Shown here: positions 45,859 to 55,585 of the stretch, piece after piece
How positions within the stretch are numbered: the stretch's first letter is position 1
How the letters are laid out: each line of letters starts with the position of its first letter
From: Streptomyces glaucescens
GTDB lineage: Bacteria; Actinomycetota; Actinomycetes; Streptomycetales; Streptomycetaceae
NCBI RefSeq assembly: GCF_000761215.1
Contig: NZ_CP009438.1
Span: 2,003,501 to 2,067,500 of the forward strand
Length of the DNA stretch: 64,000 nt
Reading direction: 5' to 3'
Notes under the pieces: model-generated
Seen by the model: the letters and a program-made list of their open reading frames with translations, nothing else
What the model was told of the DNA's origin: nothing
Database searches by the model: none
Position numbers and translations under genes: made by a program

Positions 45859-46797
45859 TCAGCCGTCGCCCTCCCGCTCCGCGAGGAACCGCTCGAACTC
45901 CCGCCCGATCTCGTCCGCCGAGGGGATCTCCACGGGCTCGGCGAGCATGTTGCCGCGCGTCTCCGCGCCGGCCACCGCGTCGTACTGGTGCTCCAAGCCC
46001 TGGACGAGCGCCGTCAGCTCCTCGTCGCCCTCCCGGATCTGCCGCTCGATCTCCGTCTGTGTGCGGTACGCCTCCGTGCGCAGCGCGTGCGCGATGCCCG
46101 GCAGGACCAGTCCGGTCGCCGCGGTGACGGCTTCCAGGACGGTCAGGGCCGCGTCGGGGTACGGCGAGCGGGCGATGTAGTGCGGGACGTGCGCGGCGAC
46201 GCCCAGAACGTCGTGCCCGGCCTCCATCAGCCGGTACTCGACCAGGGACTCGGCGCTGCCGGGCACCTGTGCCTCCTCGAAGGGGCTGCGGTGGCCGGGG
46301 ACCAGTTCGGTCCGGTTGCCGTGCGGGGTGAGCCCCACGGGGCGGGTGTGAGGGACGCCCATGGGGATGCCGTGGAAGTTCACGGCGAGGCGTACGCCGA
46401 GACGCTCCACGATCTGCTCCACGGCCGCCGCGAAGCGCTCCCACTCCACGTCCGGCTCCGGGCCCGACAGCAGCAGGAAGGGCGCGCCGGTGGCGTCCTG
46501 GACGATGCGCACGGCGAGCGTGGGCTCCTCGTAGCCGGTCCACCGGTCGCGCCGGAAGGTCAGCAGCGGCCGGCGGGCCCGGTAGTCGACGAGCCGGTCG
46601 TGGTCGAAGCGGGCGACGACCTGGTGGGGCAGCGAGTCGAGGAGCCGGCCGACGATCTGGTCGCCGGTCTCCCCCGCGTCGATGTATCCGTCGAAGTGGT
46701 AGAGCATGACAAGACCGGCCGATTCCTGGGCGAGCGCCATGTCGACGACGGCCAGGCCCTTCGGCTCCCACGTGTACAAACCCTGCGGATCAAGCAC
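45859..46797 (-). CDS. PAC2 family protein
   Basis: A 312-residue protein of the PAC2 (proteasome assembly chaperone-like) family, common in actinobacteria. Marks are the N-terminal [52 protein letters not shown] (split at PEPD), [23 protein letters not shown] and [18 protein letters not shown]. The C-terminal helix carries a conserved [12 protein letters not shown]. Its role is unknown; family members sit near proteasome or folate genes in some genomes, not here. The GTG at 46797 has a GGAGGAG about 9 nt upstream. Confidence 0.88.
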   Translation of the reverse strand: MLDPQGLYTWEPKGLAVVDMALAQESAGLVMLYHFDGYIDAGETGDQIVGRLLDSLPHQVVARFDHDRLVDYRARRPLLTFRRDRWTGYEEPTLAVRIVQDATGAPFLLLSGPEPDVEWERFAAAVEQIVERLGVRLAVNFHGIPMGVPHTRPVGLTPHGNRTELVPGHRSPFEEAQVPGSAESLVEYRLMEAGHDVLGVAAHVPHYIARSPYPDAALTVLEAVTAATGLVLPGIAHALRTEAYRTQTEIERQIREGDEELTALVQGLEHQYDAVAGAETRGNMLAEPVEIPSADEIGREFERFLAEREGDG

Positions 46798-47053
46798 TGT
46801 GACCGCTCCTCCTCGTGTCCGTACGGAACAACGCGGCCCGGCGGACGGGCATTCCCGGACCCGGCTGGTTCCGTGACGTCCTGTCGCGGGGCGTGACGGG
46901 GCCGCGGGAGGCGGGGCGTGCGGCGGGGAGACACGCGCGGCCGCGGGTCGCCGCAGCCGAGGGCCCCCGGAGGGGACGAGGCGGCGCAGGGCGAACGGGC
47001 ACCGGACGGACACCGGACGGGCAGCGACGGACACCGGACCGGCGCCGGACAGG
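46798..47053. other. Intergenic region between PAC2 and rpsA terminator
   Basis: No gene seen. It contains the PAC2 upstream region and short repeats (ACCGGAC at least four times between 47000 and 47050). Plus-strand frames here are Arg/Pro-rich noise. Confidence 0.5.
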
Positions 47054-47091
47054 CCGAGGGCCCGCACCCCTGGTGGGATGCGGGCCCTCGG
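47054..47091 (-). terminator. rpsA terminator hairpin
   Basis: Perfect 13-bp arms CCGAGGGCCCGCA (47054-47066) and TGCGGGCCCTCGG (47079-47091), 12-nt loop, 32 bp after the rpsA stop. There is no clear U-run on the minus strand. Confidence 0.8.
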
Positions 47092-47123
47092 ACCTTTGTC
47101 GGCTGCCCCTCAGCGGGCTGCGC

Positions 47124-48617
47124 TCAGCTCTGGCCGCCGGCCAGCTTCTCGCGCAGCGCGGCCAGCGCCTCGTCCGACGCCAGGGCGCCGGAGTTGTCGC
47201 CGCCCTCGGAGGAGTACGAACCGCCACCGGAAGCGGCCGGAGCGGCGGCCTCGCCACCCTCGGCAGCGGCCTGGGCGTCCGCCTCGCGGGACTTGATGAC
47301 CTGCTGCTGGTGCTGCTCGAAGCGTGACTGCGCCTCCGCGTACTGGCGCTCCCACTCCTCGCGCTGCTTCTCGTAGCCCGGCAGCCAGTCGTTGGTCTCC
47401 GGGTCGAAGCCCTCGGGGTAGATGTAGTTGCCCTGGTCGTCGTAGGACGCGGCCATGCCGTACAGGGTCGGGTCGAACTCGACCGCGGACGGGTCGGCAC
47501 CGAAGGACTCGTTGGCCTGCTTCAGCGAGAGGCTGATGCGACGGCGCTCGAGGTCGATGTCGATGACCTTGACGAAGATCTCGTCGTTGACCTGGACGAC
47601 CTGCTCCGGGATCTCCACGTGGCGCTCGGCCAGCTCGGAGATGTGGACCAGACCCTCGATGCCCTCGTCCACGCGGACGAACGCACCGAACGGAACCAGC
47701 TTCGTGACCTTGCCGGGCACGACCTGGCCGATCTGGTGGGTGCGGGCGAACTGCTGCCACGGGTCTTCCTGGGTCGCCTTCAGCGACAGGGAGACGCGCT
47801 CGCGGTCCATGTCCACGTCGAGGACCTCGACGGTGACCTCCTGGCCGACCTCGACGACCTCGGACGGGTGGTCGATGTGCTTCCAGGACAGCTCGGAGAC
47901 GTGGACCAGACCGTCGACGCCACCCAGGTCCACAAAGGCACCGAAGTTGACGATCGAGGAGACGACGCCGGAACGGACCTGACCCTTCTGGAGGGTGGTG
48001 AGGAACGTCTGGCGGACCTCGGACTGGGTCTGCTCCAGCCAGGCACGGCGGGACAGGACCACGTTGTTGCGGTTCTTGTCCAGCTCGATGATCTTGGCCT
48101 CGAGCTCCTTGCCCACGTAGGGCTGGAGGTCGCGGACGCGGCGCATCTCGACCAGGGAGGCCGGGAGGAAGCCACGGAGGCCGATGTCGAGGATGAGACC
48201 ACCCTTGACGACCTCGATGACGGTACCGGTGACGATCCCGTCCTCTTCCTTGATCTTCTCGATGGTGCCCCAGGCACGCTCGTACTGGGCGCGCTTCTTC
48301 GAGAGGATCAGGCGGCCTTCCTTGTCCTCCTTCTGGAGGACCAGGGCCTCGATCTCGTCACCCACGGCGACGACCTCGTTGGGGTCGACGTCGTGCTTGA
48401 TCGAGAGCTCGCGGCTCGGGATAACGCCTTCGGTCTTGTAACCGATGTCGAGCAGGACCTCGTCCCGGTCGACCTTCACGATGACGCCGTCGACGATGTC
48501 GCCGTCGTTGAAGTACTTGATCGTCTCGTCGATCGCGGCGAGGAAGGCTTCCTCGTTACCGATGTCGTTGACCGCTACCTGCGGGGTGGTGGCGGTGGTC
48601 TCGGTGCTGCTCGTCAT
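47124..48617 (-). CDS. rpsA: 30S ribosomal protein S1
   Basis: A 497-residue S1 protein with four S1 RNA-binding domains, at about 36-105, 122-190, 210-280 and 297-365. The first starts at DGDIVDGVIVKVDRDEVLLDIGYK; the third contains GAFVDLGGVDGLVHVSELSW and the fourth GAFVRVDEGIEGLVHISEL. The C-terminal 130 residues are Gln/Glu/Ala/Ser-rich and disordered, as in other actinomycete S1 proteins. S1 melts mRNA structure during initiation. The ATG at 48617 lacks a good Shine-Dalgarno (GGAG 11 nt upstream), usual for self-regulated rpsA. A near-consensus promoter lies about 200 bp upstream. Confidence 0.97.
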   Translation of the reverse strand: MTSSTETTATTPQVAVNDIGNEEAFLAAIDETIKYFNDGDIVDGVIVKVDRDEVLLDIGYKTEGVIPSRELSIKHDVDPNEVVAVGDEIEALVLQKEDKEGRLILSKKRAQYERAWGTIEKIKEEDGIVTGTVIEVVKGGLILDIGLRGFLPASLVEMRRVRDLQPYVGKELEAKIIELDKNRNNVVLSRRAWLEQTQSEVRQTFLTTLQKGQVRSGVVSSIVNFGAFVDLGGVDGLVHVSELSWKHIDHPSEVVEVGQEVTVEVLDVDMDRERVSLSLKATQEDPWQQFARTHQIGQVVPGKVTKLVPFGAFVRVDEGIEGLVHISELAERHVEIPEQVVQVNDEIFVKVIDIDLERRRISLSLKQANESFGADPSAVEFDPTLYGMAASYDDQGNYIYPEGFDPETNDWLPGYEKQREEWERQYAEAQSRFEQHQQQVIKSREADAQAAAEGGEAAAPAASGGGSYSSEGGDNSGALASDEALAALREKLAGGQS

Positions 48618-48819
48618 GTGGGAAAGGGCTCCGGTACGGACATTGAAGTCGTAGGTACTGCTACGCCGGGAGCCCGTTTCGCTCTGCAGAAGCCGGACAG
48701 CCAAGGAAGCGCCTCACCAGCCGGAACCGGTGTTGGCGCCTCGACAACCGAGGGGACATACAACAGATGCGAGCGCAGCCTGCTACGTCTGAGGTGCGCA
48801 GGCCCGCAGCGCAACTTGT

Positions 48820-48848
48820 AGCATACGGGGGCAGCCGGGCAGGGTCAA
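48820..48848 (-). promoter_or_regulatory. rpsA promoter (sigma-HrdB type)
   Basis: Minus strand TTGACC (48848-48843), exact 17-nt spacer, TATGCT (48825-48820). This is the best housekeeping promoter in the window. Transcription would start near 48813 and give a leader of about 195 nt. Confidence 0.78.
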
Positions 48849-49039
48849 TGCGCGAAGGCGCACACCCGGGGCGGATCGCCGCAATCCCGGCACAATCCCG
48901 TGCGGCGGCGGCCGCAAATCGGACACGCCCGGCGCTCACGCAGGCCCGGGGCGCCCCTTCGACGGCACCGCCGGGACGGGTTGGACGGAAGAGTACGACG
49001 AGGGAGCCGATCATCCAAGAGCCCGAAACCGCCGAGCCC
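48849..49039. other. Upstream region of the 49040 methyltransferase
   Basis: Together with the rpsA leader this makes a 422-bp gap. The open frame upstream of 49040 extends through here but is Ala/Arg/Pro-rich, unlike the conserved protein start. No clear promoter is seen for the methyltransferase; GAGGGAGC lies about 35 nt before the chosen start. Confidence 0.45.
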
Positions 49040-49834
49040 GTGACCGAGCCGGAGGCCACCCGGCGGGACGCGGGGGTCACCGAGAGCGCCCGGGCCAACC
49101 GGGGCTGGTGGGACCGCAACGCGGACGAGTACCAGACCGAGCACGGCACGTTCCTCGGCGACGACCGGTTCGTGTGGGGCCCCGAGGGCCTGGACGAGGT
49201 GGAGGCCGGGCTGCTCGGCCCGCCGGAGGAGCTGAGCGGCAGGGACGTCCTGGAGATCGGCGCGGGGGCGGCGCAGTGCGCTCGCTGGCTGGCCGCCCAG
49301 GGGGCCCGTCCGGTCGCCCTGGACCTCTCCCACCGCCAGCTCCAGCACGCCCTGCGCATCGGCGGCTCCTTCCCGCTGGTGTGCGCCGACGCGTGCGCCC
49401 TGCCGTTCGCGGACGGCTCCTTCGACCTGGCGTGCTCGGCGTACGGCGCGCTGCCGTTCGTGGCGGACCCGCGGCTGGTGCTGCGCGAGGTGCGCCGGGT
49501 GCTGCGGCCGGGCGGCCGTTTCGTCTTCTCGGTGACCCATCCGATCCGCTGGGCCTTCCCGGACGAGCCGGGCCCGGAGGGACTGTCCGTCTCCGGCTCC
49601 TACTTCGACCGCACGCCGTACGTCGAACAGGACGAGCAGGGCCGCGCGGTCTACGTCGAGCACCACCGCACGCTCGGCGACCGGGTCCGGGACGTGGTGG
49701 CGTCCGGCTTCCGGCTGGTGGACCTGGTCGAACCGGAGTGGCCCGCGTGGAACACCTCCGAGTGGGGCGGCTGGTCGCCGCTGCGCGGCAACCTCATCCC
49801 GGGGACGGCGATCTTCGTCTGCGAGCGGGACTGA
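49040..49834 (+). CDS. Class I SAM-dependent methyltransferase
   Basis: A protein of about 264 residues. Motif I is GRDVLEIGAGAAQCARWLAAQGARPVALD (split at the G-A-G loop) near residue 68, followed by ALPFADGSFDLACSAYGALPFVAD and VRRVLRPGGRFVFSVTHPIRWAF. The NRGWWDRNADEYQTEHGTFLGD opening is typical of a streptomycete family encoded next to rpsA. Substrate unknown. The GTG at 49040 was picked because conserved sequence begins just after it; there is no good Shine-Dalgarno, so the start is uncertain by some 10-30 residues. Confidence 0.83.
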   Translation: MTEPEATRRDAGVTESARANRGWWDRNADEYQTEHGTFLGDDRFVWGPEGLDEVEAGLLGPPEELSGRDVLEIGAGAAQCARWLAAQGARPVALDLSHRQLQHALRIGGSFPLVCADACALPFADGSFDLACSAYGALPFVADPRLVLREVRRVLRPGGRFVFSVTHPIRWAFPDEPGPEGLSVSGSYFDRTPYVEQDEQGRAVYVEHHRTLGDRVRDVVASGFRLVDLVEPEWPAWNTSEWGGWSPLRGNLIPGTAIFVCERD

Positions 49835-49966
49835 GCCGCGCCGCGCCGCCCGGCGCCGGCAGCGCGTAACGGGCGGTCCACAAGTCGACAAGTTCACGAG
49901 TCCACACACAGACAAGGATCACGCGCGCGTGAGGGGCGCCTTTTCCGTCGTACGACACTGGGGAGC

Positions 49967-52573
49967 GTGATCCGTTACGACGCTCTGGACGCCCTTCCCG
50001 TGCGCGGTGCCCTGCCCGCGCTGCGCGACGCCCTGGCCGGGCCCGGCGCCGCGGTGCTGGTGGCGCCGCCGGGCACCGGCAAGACGACGCTGATGCCGCT
50101 CGCGCTGGCGGGATTGCCGTCCGACGGCCCCGCACGCCGGGTGGTGGTCGCCGAGCCGCGCCGGATCGCCGCGCGGGCGGCGGCGCGGCGGATGGCCTGG
50201 CTGCTGGGCGAGAAGGCCGGCGGCACCGTCGGGTACACCGTGCGCGGGGAGCGGGTCGTCGGGCGGCACACGCGCGTGGAGGTCGTCACCACGGGTGTGC
50301 TGCTCCAGCGGCTCCAGCGCGACCAGGAGCTGACCGGGGTCGACGTGGTGGTGCTCGACGAGTGCCACGAGCGGCATCTGGACGCGGACACGGCGGCGGC
50401 GTTCCTGTGGGACGTACGGGAGGCGCTGCGGCCGGACCTGCGGCTGGTCGCCGCCTCGGCGACCACGGACGCCGAAGGGTGGGCGCGGCTGCTGGGCGGA
50501 GCACCGGTGGTCGAGGCGCGGGGCGTCTCCCACCCGGTGGAGGTCCTCTGGGCCCCGCCGCCGCGTCCCGTGCGGCCGCCGCACGGCATGCGGGTGGATC
50601 CGGCGCTGCTGACGCACGTGGCGTCGGTGGTGCGCCGGGCGCTGGCCGAACGGCCGGGGGACGTGCTGTGCTTCCTGCCCGGTGCCGGGGAGATCGCCCG
50701 GGTCGCCGGGCAGCTGGGGGACCTGGGGGACGTCGACGTGCTCCAGGTGCACGGGAGGGCGCCGGCGGCGGTGCAGGACGCGGTGCTGGTGCCGGGGACG
50801 CGCCGCCGGGTGGTGCTGTCGACGGCGGTGGCGGAGTCCTCGCTGACCGTGCCGGGGGTGCGGGTGGTCGTCGACTCGGGACTGGCCCGGGAGCCGCGTG
50901 TGGACCACGCGCGCGGGCTGAGCGCGCTGACGACCGTGCGGGCCTCGCAGGCGTCCGGGCGGCAGCGGGCGGGGCGCGCCGGGCGTGAGGCGCCGGGCGT
51001 GGTGTACCGCTGCTGGGCGGAGGCCGAGGACGCGCGGCTGCCGCGTTTCCCGGCGCCGGAGATCCAGGTGGCCGACCTGACGGCGTTCGCCCTGCAGGCC
51101 GCCTGCTGGGGCGATCCGGAGGCGAGCGGGCTGGCGCTGCTGGATCCGCCGCCCGGTGGCGCGATGGCGGCGGCGCGGCGCGTGCTGGCGGCGATCGGGG
51201 CGGTGGACCGCGCCGGCCGGGCCACGGAGCGGGGCGTCCGGCTGTCGCGGCTCGGTCTGCACCCGCGGCTGGGGCGCGCCCTGCTCGACGCCGCCCCGCT
51301 CGTCGGGGCGGACCGTGCCGCCGAGGTGGTCGCCCTGCTGAGCGAGGAGCCGCCGCGCGAGTACGGTGACGACCTCGCGGGGGCGCTGCGCGCCGCCCGG
51401 CGCGGCGGTGACGCCTACGCCGCGCGGTGGCGCACGGAGGTGCGGCGGCTGCGCGCCCTCGTGGACGCGACCGGCCCGGACCCGCGGGACGGTGGTGACC
51501 GGCCCACCGCGCGGGACGCGGTCGACGAGCGGGACGCGGTGAACGCGGTGGACGAGCGGACGGGTCCGGCCGCGTCCCCCGCCGAGCGGGCGGCCACGGG
51601 GGAGGACCGGCTCGTCGGGACTGTCGCCGCGTTCGCCTATCCGGAGCGGGTCGCCCGGGCGGACGGCGGGTCGTACCTCATGGTGTCGGGGACGCGGGCC
51701 GAGACCGGCGAGGGCAGCGCGTTGCGCGGGGCGCCGTGGATCGCCGTGGCGGTGGCCGACCGGCCGCTGGGCCGGGGGCACGCGCGGGTGCGGCTCGCGG
51801 CGGTCGTCGACGAGGAGATCGCACGGCGCTCGGCGGGGGCGCTGCTGGCCGGGGCGGACGAGATCCGCTGGACGGACGGGGACGTCGTCGCCCGCCGCGT
51901 CGAGCGGCTGGGAGCGGTCGAGCTGGCCGTGCGGCCGCTTCGGGAGCCCGCGCCCGGCCTCGTGCGGGAGGCACTGGTCGACGGGCTGCGGCGGGAGGGC
52001 TTCGGCCTGCTGCGGTGGTCCCGGGAGGCGGAGGCGCTGCGGCAGCGGCTGGCGTTCCTGCGGCTGCGGCTGGGCGATCCGTGGCCGGACGTGTCCGACG
52101 AGGCGCTGCACGCGCGCGTGGCGGAGTGGCTGGAGCCGGAGCTGGGCCGGGCCCGGCGACGCGCGGATCTGGCGCGGATCGACGCCGGGCAGTGCCTGGC
52201 CCGGCTGCTGCCGTGGGCGTCGGGGGACGCCGCGCGGCTGGACGAGCTGGCCCCGGAGCGGATCACCGTACCGAGCGGGTCGGCCGTGCGGGTCGACTAC
52301 GCGGATCCCGAACGGCCGGTGCTGGCGGTGAAGTTGCAGGAGATGTTCGGGTTGCAGGAGTCACCGCGGGTCGCCGGGGTGCCGCTGCTGGTGCACCTGC
52401 TCTCCCCCGCCGGCCGCCCGGCCGCCGTCACCGCCGATCTCGCCTCCTTCTGGAAGGACGGCTACCGCGGTGTCCGCGCGGAGCTGCGCGGCCGGTACCC
52501 GAAGCATCCGTGGCCGGAGGACCCGGCCACCGCGGAGCCGACCCGGCACACCAAGGCGCGGCTCGGCCGGTGA
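49967..52573 (+). CDS. hrpB: ATP-dependent helicase HrpB
   Basis: An 868-residue DEAH-box-type helicase. Walker A is VAPPGTGKTTLMPLAL near residue 30, motif Ia VVVAEPRRIAARAAARRMA, motif II VVLDECHERHLDAD (DECH), motif III VAASATTDAEG, and motif VI QASGRQRAGRAGREAPGVVYR. The helicase-associated HA2 and HrpB-specific C-terminal domain follow (LKLQEMFGLQESPRVAGVPLLVHLLSPAGRP and ELRGRYPKHPWPEDP at the end). The in vivo substrate of HrpB is not settled; an RNA role is usually assumed. GGGGAG directly precedes the GTG start. Confidence 0.93.
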   Translation: MIRYDALDALPVRGALPALRDALAGPGAAVLVAPPGTGKTTLMPLALAGLPSDGPARRVVVAEPRRIAARAAARRMAWLLGEKAGGTVGYTVRGERVVGRHTRVEVVTTGVLLQRLQRDQELTGVDVVVLDECHERHLDADTAAAFLWDVREALRPDLRLVAASATTDAEGWARLLGGAPVVEARGVSHPVEVLWAPPPRPVRPPHGMRVDPALLTHVASVVRRALAERPGDVLCFLPGAGEIARVAGQLGDLGDVDVLQVHGRAPAAVQDAVLVPGTRRRVVLSTAVAESSLTVPGVRVVVDSGLAREPRVDHARGLSALTTVRASQASGRQRAGRAGREAPGVVYRCWAEAEDARLPRFPAPEIQVADLTAFALQAACWGDPEASGLALLDPPPGGAMAAARRVLAAIGAVDRAGRATERGVRLSRLGLHPRLGRALLDAAPLVGADRAAEVVALLSEEPPREYGDDLAGALRAARRGGDAYAARWRTEVRRLRALVDATGPDPRDGGDRPTARDAVDERDAVNAVDERTGPAASPAERAATGEDRLVGTVAAFAYPERVARADGGSYLMVSGTRAETGEGSALRGAPWIAVAVADRPLGRGHARVRLAAVVDEEIARRSAGALLAGADEIRWTDGDVVARRVERLGAVELAVRPLREPAPGLVREALVDGLRREGFGLLRWSREAEALRQRLAFLRLRLGDPWPDVSDEALHARVAEWLEPELGRARRRADLARIDAGQCLARLLPWASGDAARLDELAPERITVPSGSAVRVDYADPERPVLAVKLQEMFGLQESPRVAGVPLLVHLLSPAGRPAAVTADLASFWKDGYRGVRAELRGRYPKHPWPEDPATAEPTRHTKARLGR

Positions 52574-52661
52574 CACCGGCGCCGGTGACCGACGCCGCGT
52601 CGGTCCGGGTGCCGCCGGGGCGGGACGGGGGCCGCCGGACCGGGCGCGGCGCGGTGCGCGG

Positions 52662-54437
52662 TCAGGTTCCGGCCGGGGCCGGCTCGCTTTCCGGGCCGCC
52701 GGCCGGCTCGCTCTGGGACGGGCTCGGCGAGGCCGTCGGCGCCGTCACGGTCAGCTCCACGGTGAGCGTGGCGCCGCCCGTGGTGGTCAGGCGCAGCAGG
52801 AACGTGCCGACGGTGTCGTCCGCGTAAAGCTGAGGGAGCGTCAGCAGGCCGTCGGCGCCGGTCTTCAGGCCCGTGAGGGTGCGCACGGCCTTGCCGTCCG
52901 CGTCCTTGAAGTAGGGGCCCTTGTCGTTGACCGCCGGGTCGTCCGCCGCCGTGACGAGTGTCGCGGTGGCCGCGACCCCGTCGGCGACGGCGCCCCGGTA
53001 CGTCGCCTTCACCTGCACCGGCTCGGCGAACGCGCCGCCCGCGACACAGGTCAGGGGGGTGCCGGTGGTGCGGACGAGGGTGTCGGCGGCCCGCGCGGTG
53101 ACCGTCGCCGAGTAGTCGGCACCGGGCACGGAGCGGCCCACGACGGTGGCGCGCACCGTGAACGCGCCGGTCTTCTCGCCCGCCCGGAGCGCGGGCGCGA
53201 CGGCCACACCGGTGCTGCCGGTGGCGACGGTCGCCACGGTCTCGCCGCCGGGGAAGGTGGCGTCCGTGGCCCCGACGATGGTGAAGCGGACCCGGACCCG
53301 GCCGACGCCCTCGCCGGACTCGGTCTCCGCGCGGGTGCTGATCCGCTCGCTGAACACGTCGCCCGCCATGGCGGTGAGCTGACCGGTGCCCGCGTCCTCC
53401 AGGTGGTGCACCCGGTCCGTGGCGGTCGGCGGAGTGGTGGGCGGCGGGGTGGTGGGGGGCGTCGTGGGCGGCGGCGTGGTGGTGGGCGGGGGCGTGGTCG
53501 GCCTCTGGGAGCCGCCACCGGAGGCCGGCGGCGTGGGCTTCGGCTTCACGGGCGGTCTGGACGTCGCGGGCGGCGTCGGCGTCGGGCTCGCCCCGGCGGG
53601 CGTGTCGCTGCGGCCGGACGGCAGCTGGCCGGTGCCGTCCGGGACCTCGTGGGTGCCCTTGCGGTAGTACTCCAGCCACGACAGGACCGTGTTCAGGTAG
53701 TCCGTCGAGTTGTTGTAGCTGAGGATCGCGCTGCGCAGGTCGCTCGCGGTGGACAGGTCCCAGCCGAAGCGGCACAGGTAGTGGCCGGCGGCCAGCGCGG
53801 CGTCGTAGATGTTGTTGGGGTCCTTCGCGCCGTCGCCGTTGCCGTCCCGGCCCGCCCACGCCCAGGTGGACGGGATGAACTGCATGGGGCCCACGGCACG
53901 GTCGTAGGAGGCGTCCCCGTCGTAGGCGCCGTCGTCGGTGTCGCTGATGTTGGCGAAGCCGGCACCGTTGAGCTGCGGGCCGAGGATCGGGCTGGTCGTG
54001 GTGCCGTCGGCGGACACCTGGCCGCCGCGCGCCTGCCCCGACTCCACCTTGCCGATGGCCGCGAGGAGTTCCCACGGCAGGTTGCAGCCGGGCTTCTTCT
54101 CGCGCAGCGTGGCCTCGGCCCTCTTGTAGGCGTCGAGCACCGTCGCCGGTATGCCGGCGGCGGCGTCGCCGGTGACGACCGGGGTGCCGGTGGCGCCGCT
54201 GGAGGGCGACGGGGTGGGACTGTTCAGCGGCGGCAGGTCCGTGTAGTACGGCGAGTTGCCGGTCGCGCTGTCGTCGGCGGGCGCGTCCGCGGAGGGCGCT
54301 CCGGTGGAGGTCTGTCCGCCGGCGCCGTCGGTCGTCACCTCGGGAGCCTGGGACGCGGCCAGGGCCGCGACCGCGACCGCGGCCACGGCCGTGTTCGCCG
54401 CTCCCTTGCGCAGCCTGCTGCCGAATTGCGCCGCCAT
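52662..54437 (-). CDS. Secreted lytic transglycosylase with Ig-like C-terminal region
   Basis: A 591-residue exported protein. Residues 1-30 form a signal-like segment (RKGAANTAVAAVAVAALAAS). The MltB-type transglycosylase domain spans about 100-255, with NLPWELLAAIGKVESGQARGGQ (catalytic Glu), YDRAVGPMQFIPSTWAWAGRDGNGDG and DLRSAILSYNNSTDYLNTVL. A Pro/Thr linker (TTPPPTTTPPPTTPPTT, about 320-345) leads to roughly 230 residues of beta-rich repeats resembling bacterial Ig-like folds (GVGRVRVRFTIVGATDATFPGG; VQVKATYRGAVADGVAATAT). It cleaves peptidoglycan; the tail may bind the wall or act as a spacer. Confidence 0.88.
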   Translation of the reverse strand: MAAQFGSRLRKGAANTAVAAVAVAALAASQAPEVTTDGAGGQTSTGAPSADAPADDSATGNSPYYTDLPPLNSPTPSPSSGATGTPVVTGDAAAGIPATVLDAYKRAEATLREKKPGCNLPWELLAAIGKVESGQARGGQVSADGTTTSPILGPQLNGAGFANISDTDDGAYDGDASYDRAVGPMQFIPSTWAWAGRDGNGDGAKDPNNIYDAALAAGHYLCRFGWDLSTASDLRSAILSYNNSTDYLNTVLSWLEYYRKGTHEVPDGTGQLPSGRSDTPAGASPTPTPPATSRPPVKPKPTPPASGGGSQRPTTPPPTTTPPPTTPPTTPPPTTPPTATDRVHHLEDAGTGQLTAMAGDVFSERISTRAETESGEGVGRVRVRFTIVGATDATFPGGETVATVATGSTGVAVAPALRAGEKTGAFTVRATVVGRSVPGADYSATVTARAADTLVRTTGTPLTCVAGGAFAEPVQVKATYRGAVADGVAATATLVTAADDPAVNDKGPYFKDADGKAVRTLTGLKTGADGLLTLPQLYADDTVGTFLLRLTTTGGATLTVELTVTAPTASPSPSQSEPAGGPESEPAPAGT

Positions 54438-54697
54438 GAAGTGAACCCCTCCCAACGGACGTCCCAGCGTCCGCGTCTGCCCGGTCTGTTGGCGAATTTC
54501 TGCTTTTGTGGTTTTGTTGCTCGGTTCGGCGCGCTCCCTACGCGTCGGCCCTCGCGACCCTACGACAACTTCTCGCGCCCGGGCACCGGTTGCGGGCCGA
54601 TTTTCCCTACTTGGCACGCACTGGCCACCCGGACGGTTCCCCAGGTCACACGATCGGAACGCATACTGGGCGTCATCGTCCGCCCCGGGGAGCTCCG

Positions 54698-55585
54698 TTG
54701 CCGTTCACACTCAGCCATGCCGCGGCCGTGCTGCCCGCCGTGCGCGCCGACGGAACCGGCCGGGCGGCCCTGGTGCCGGCCGTGCTGATCGCGGGGTCGT
54801 TCGCGCCCGACATGACGTACTACGCGGCGAGTGTCCTGCCCGAGGCGATGGAGTTCGGCGAGGTCACCCACTCCTTCCCCGGGGTGCTCACGGTCGATGT
54901 GGCGGTGGCGTGGGCGCTGGTCGCGCTCTGGCTGCTGGTCCGGGAACCGCTGGTGGCGCTGCTGCCCCGCGGCCGGCAGCGGCGTCCGGCCGCCCTGCTG
55001 CGGTGCGGGACGCTCCGTGCGGGTGTGACGGCCGGTCTGGTCCTGCGCTGGTACGTCTCCGCGGTGCTCGGCGCGCTGACGCACGTGGTGTGGGACGCGT
55101 TCACCCATCTCGACCGGTGGGGCATGCGGGTGTTCCCGGTGCTGGGCCGGGAGATCGCGGGCTCGCCGCTGTACTGGTACCTGCAGTACGGCGGTTCGGC
55201 CGTCGCCGCGGTGGTGATCGGCGTGTTCGCCGCCCGGGCGCTCCGGCGCGCCCCCGCGGCCGAGCCGTCGGGGGTGCCGTCGCTGTCGTCGCGGGACCGC
55301 TGGTGGGGCGTGGCCCTGATCGGCGGTTGCGCCGCGGTCGCGGCGGTCCGGCGGGCGGTGCGGTGGTGGGAGTACTGGGGGTCCGTCGCCAAGCCCTACG
55401 AACTGATCCCGACGGTGTGCTTCGGGGCGGGGGCCGGTGTGACGGTCGGCGTGCTGCTGTACGCCGCGGGCGTCAGGATGTGGCGCCCGGCTTCGGTGCC
55501 CGGCGGCCGCGGCGCGGACGCCGTGGGCGGCGGGGACGGCGGGGGCGGCGGGGACCGGCCCCGGAGCCGTTCGGCGGCTCGCTGA
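54698..55585 (+). CDS. DUF4184 family membrane protein
   Basis: A 295-residue integral membrane protein with about five to six spans. The N-terminus PFTLSHAAAVLPAVR and the block SFAPDMTYYAA...EVTHSFPGVLTVDVA, then GALTHVVWDAFTHLDRWG, are DUF4184 hallmarks; the His/Asp residues recall a membrane metal-dependent hydrolase fold. Function unknown. The start is TTG at 54698: GGGGAG lies 5 nt upstream and the conserved family start follows directly. Other starts would add non-conserved sequence. The C-terminus is Gly-rich and overlaps an opposite-strand gene. Confidence 0.85.
   Translation: MPFTLSHAAAVLPAVRADGTGRAALVPAVLIAGSFAPDMTYYAASVLPEAMEFGEVTHSFPGVLTVDVAVAWALVALWLLVREPLVALLPRGRQRRPAALLRCGTLRAGVTAGLVLRWYVSAVLGALTHVVWDAFTHLDRWGMRVFPVLGREIAGSPLYWYLQYGGSAVAAVVIGVFAARALRRAPAAEPSGVPSLSSRDRWWGVALIGGCAAVAAVRRAVRWWEYWGSVAKPYELIPTVCFGAGAGVTVGVLLYAAGVRMWRPASVPGGRGADAVGGGDGGGGGDRPRSRSAAR

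Noticed and set aside
47619..48821. A 400-codon plus-strand frame
   Set aside because: Antisense to rpsA; Asp/Leu/Val-rich shadow.
54438..54697. ydaO (c-di-AMP) riboswitch upstream of the lytic transglycosylase
   Set aside because: Wall-hydrolase genes in actinobacteria often carry one, but the conserved ydaO segments are not visible in this leader.
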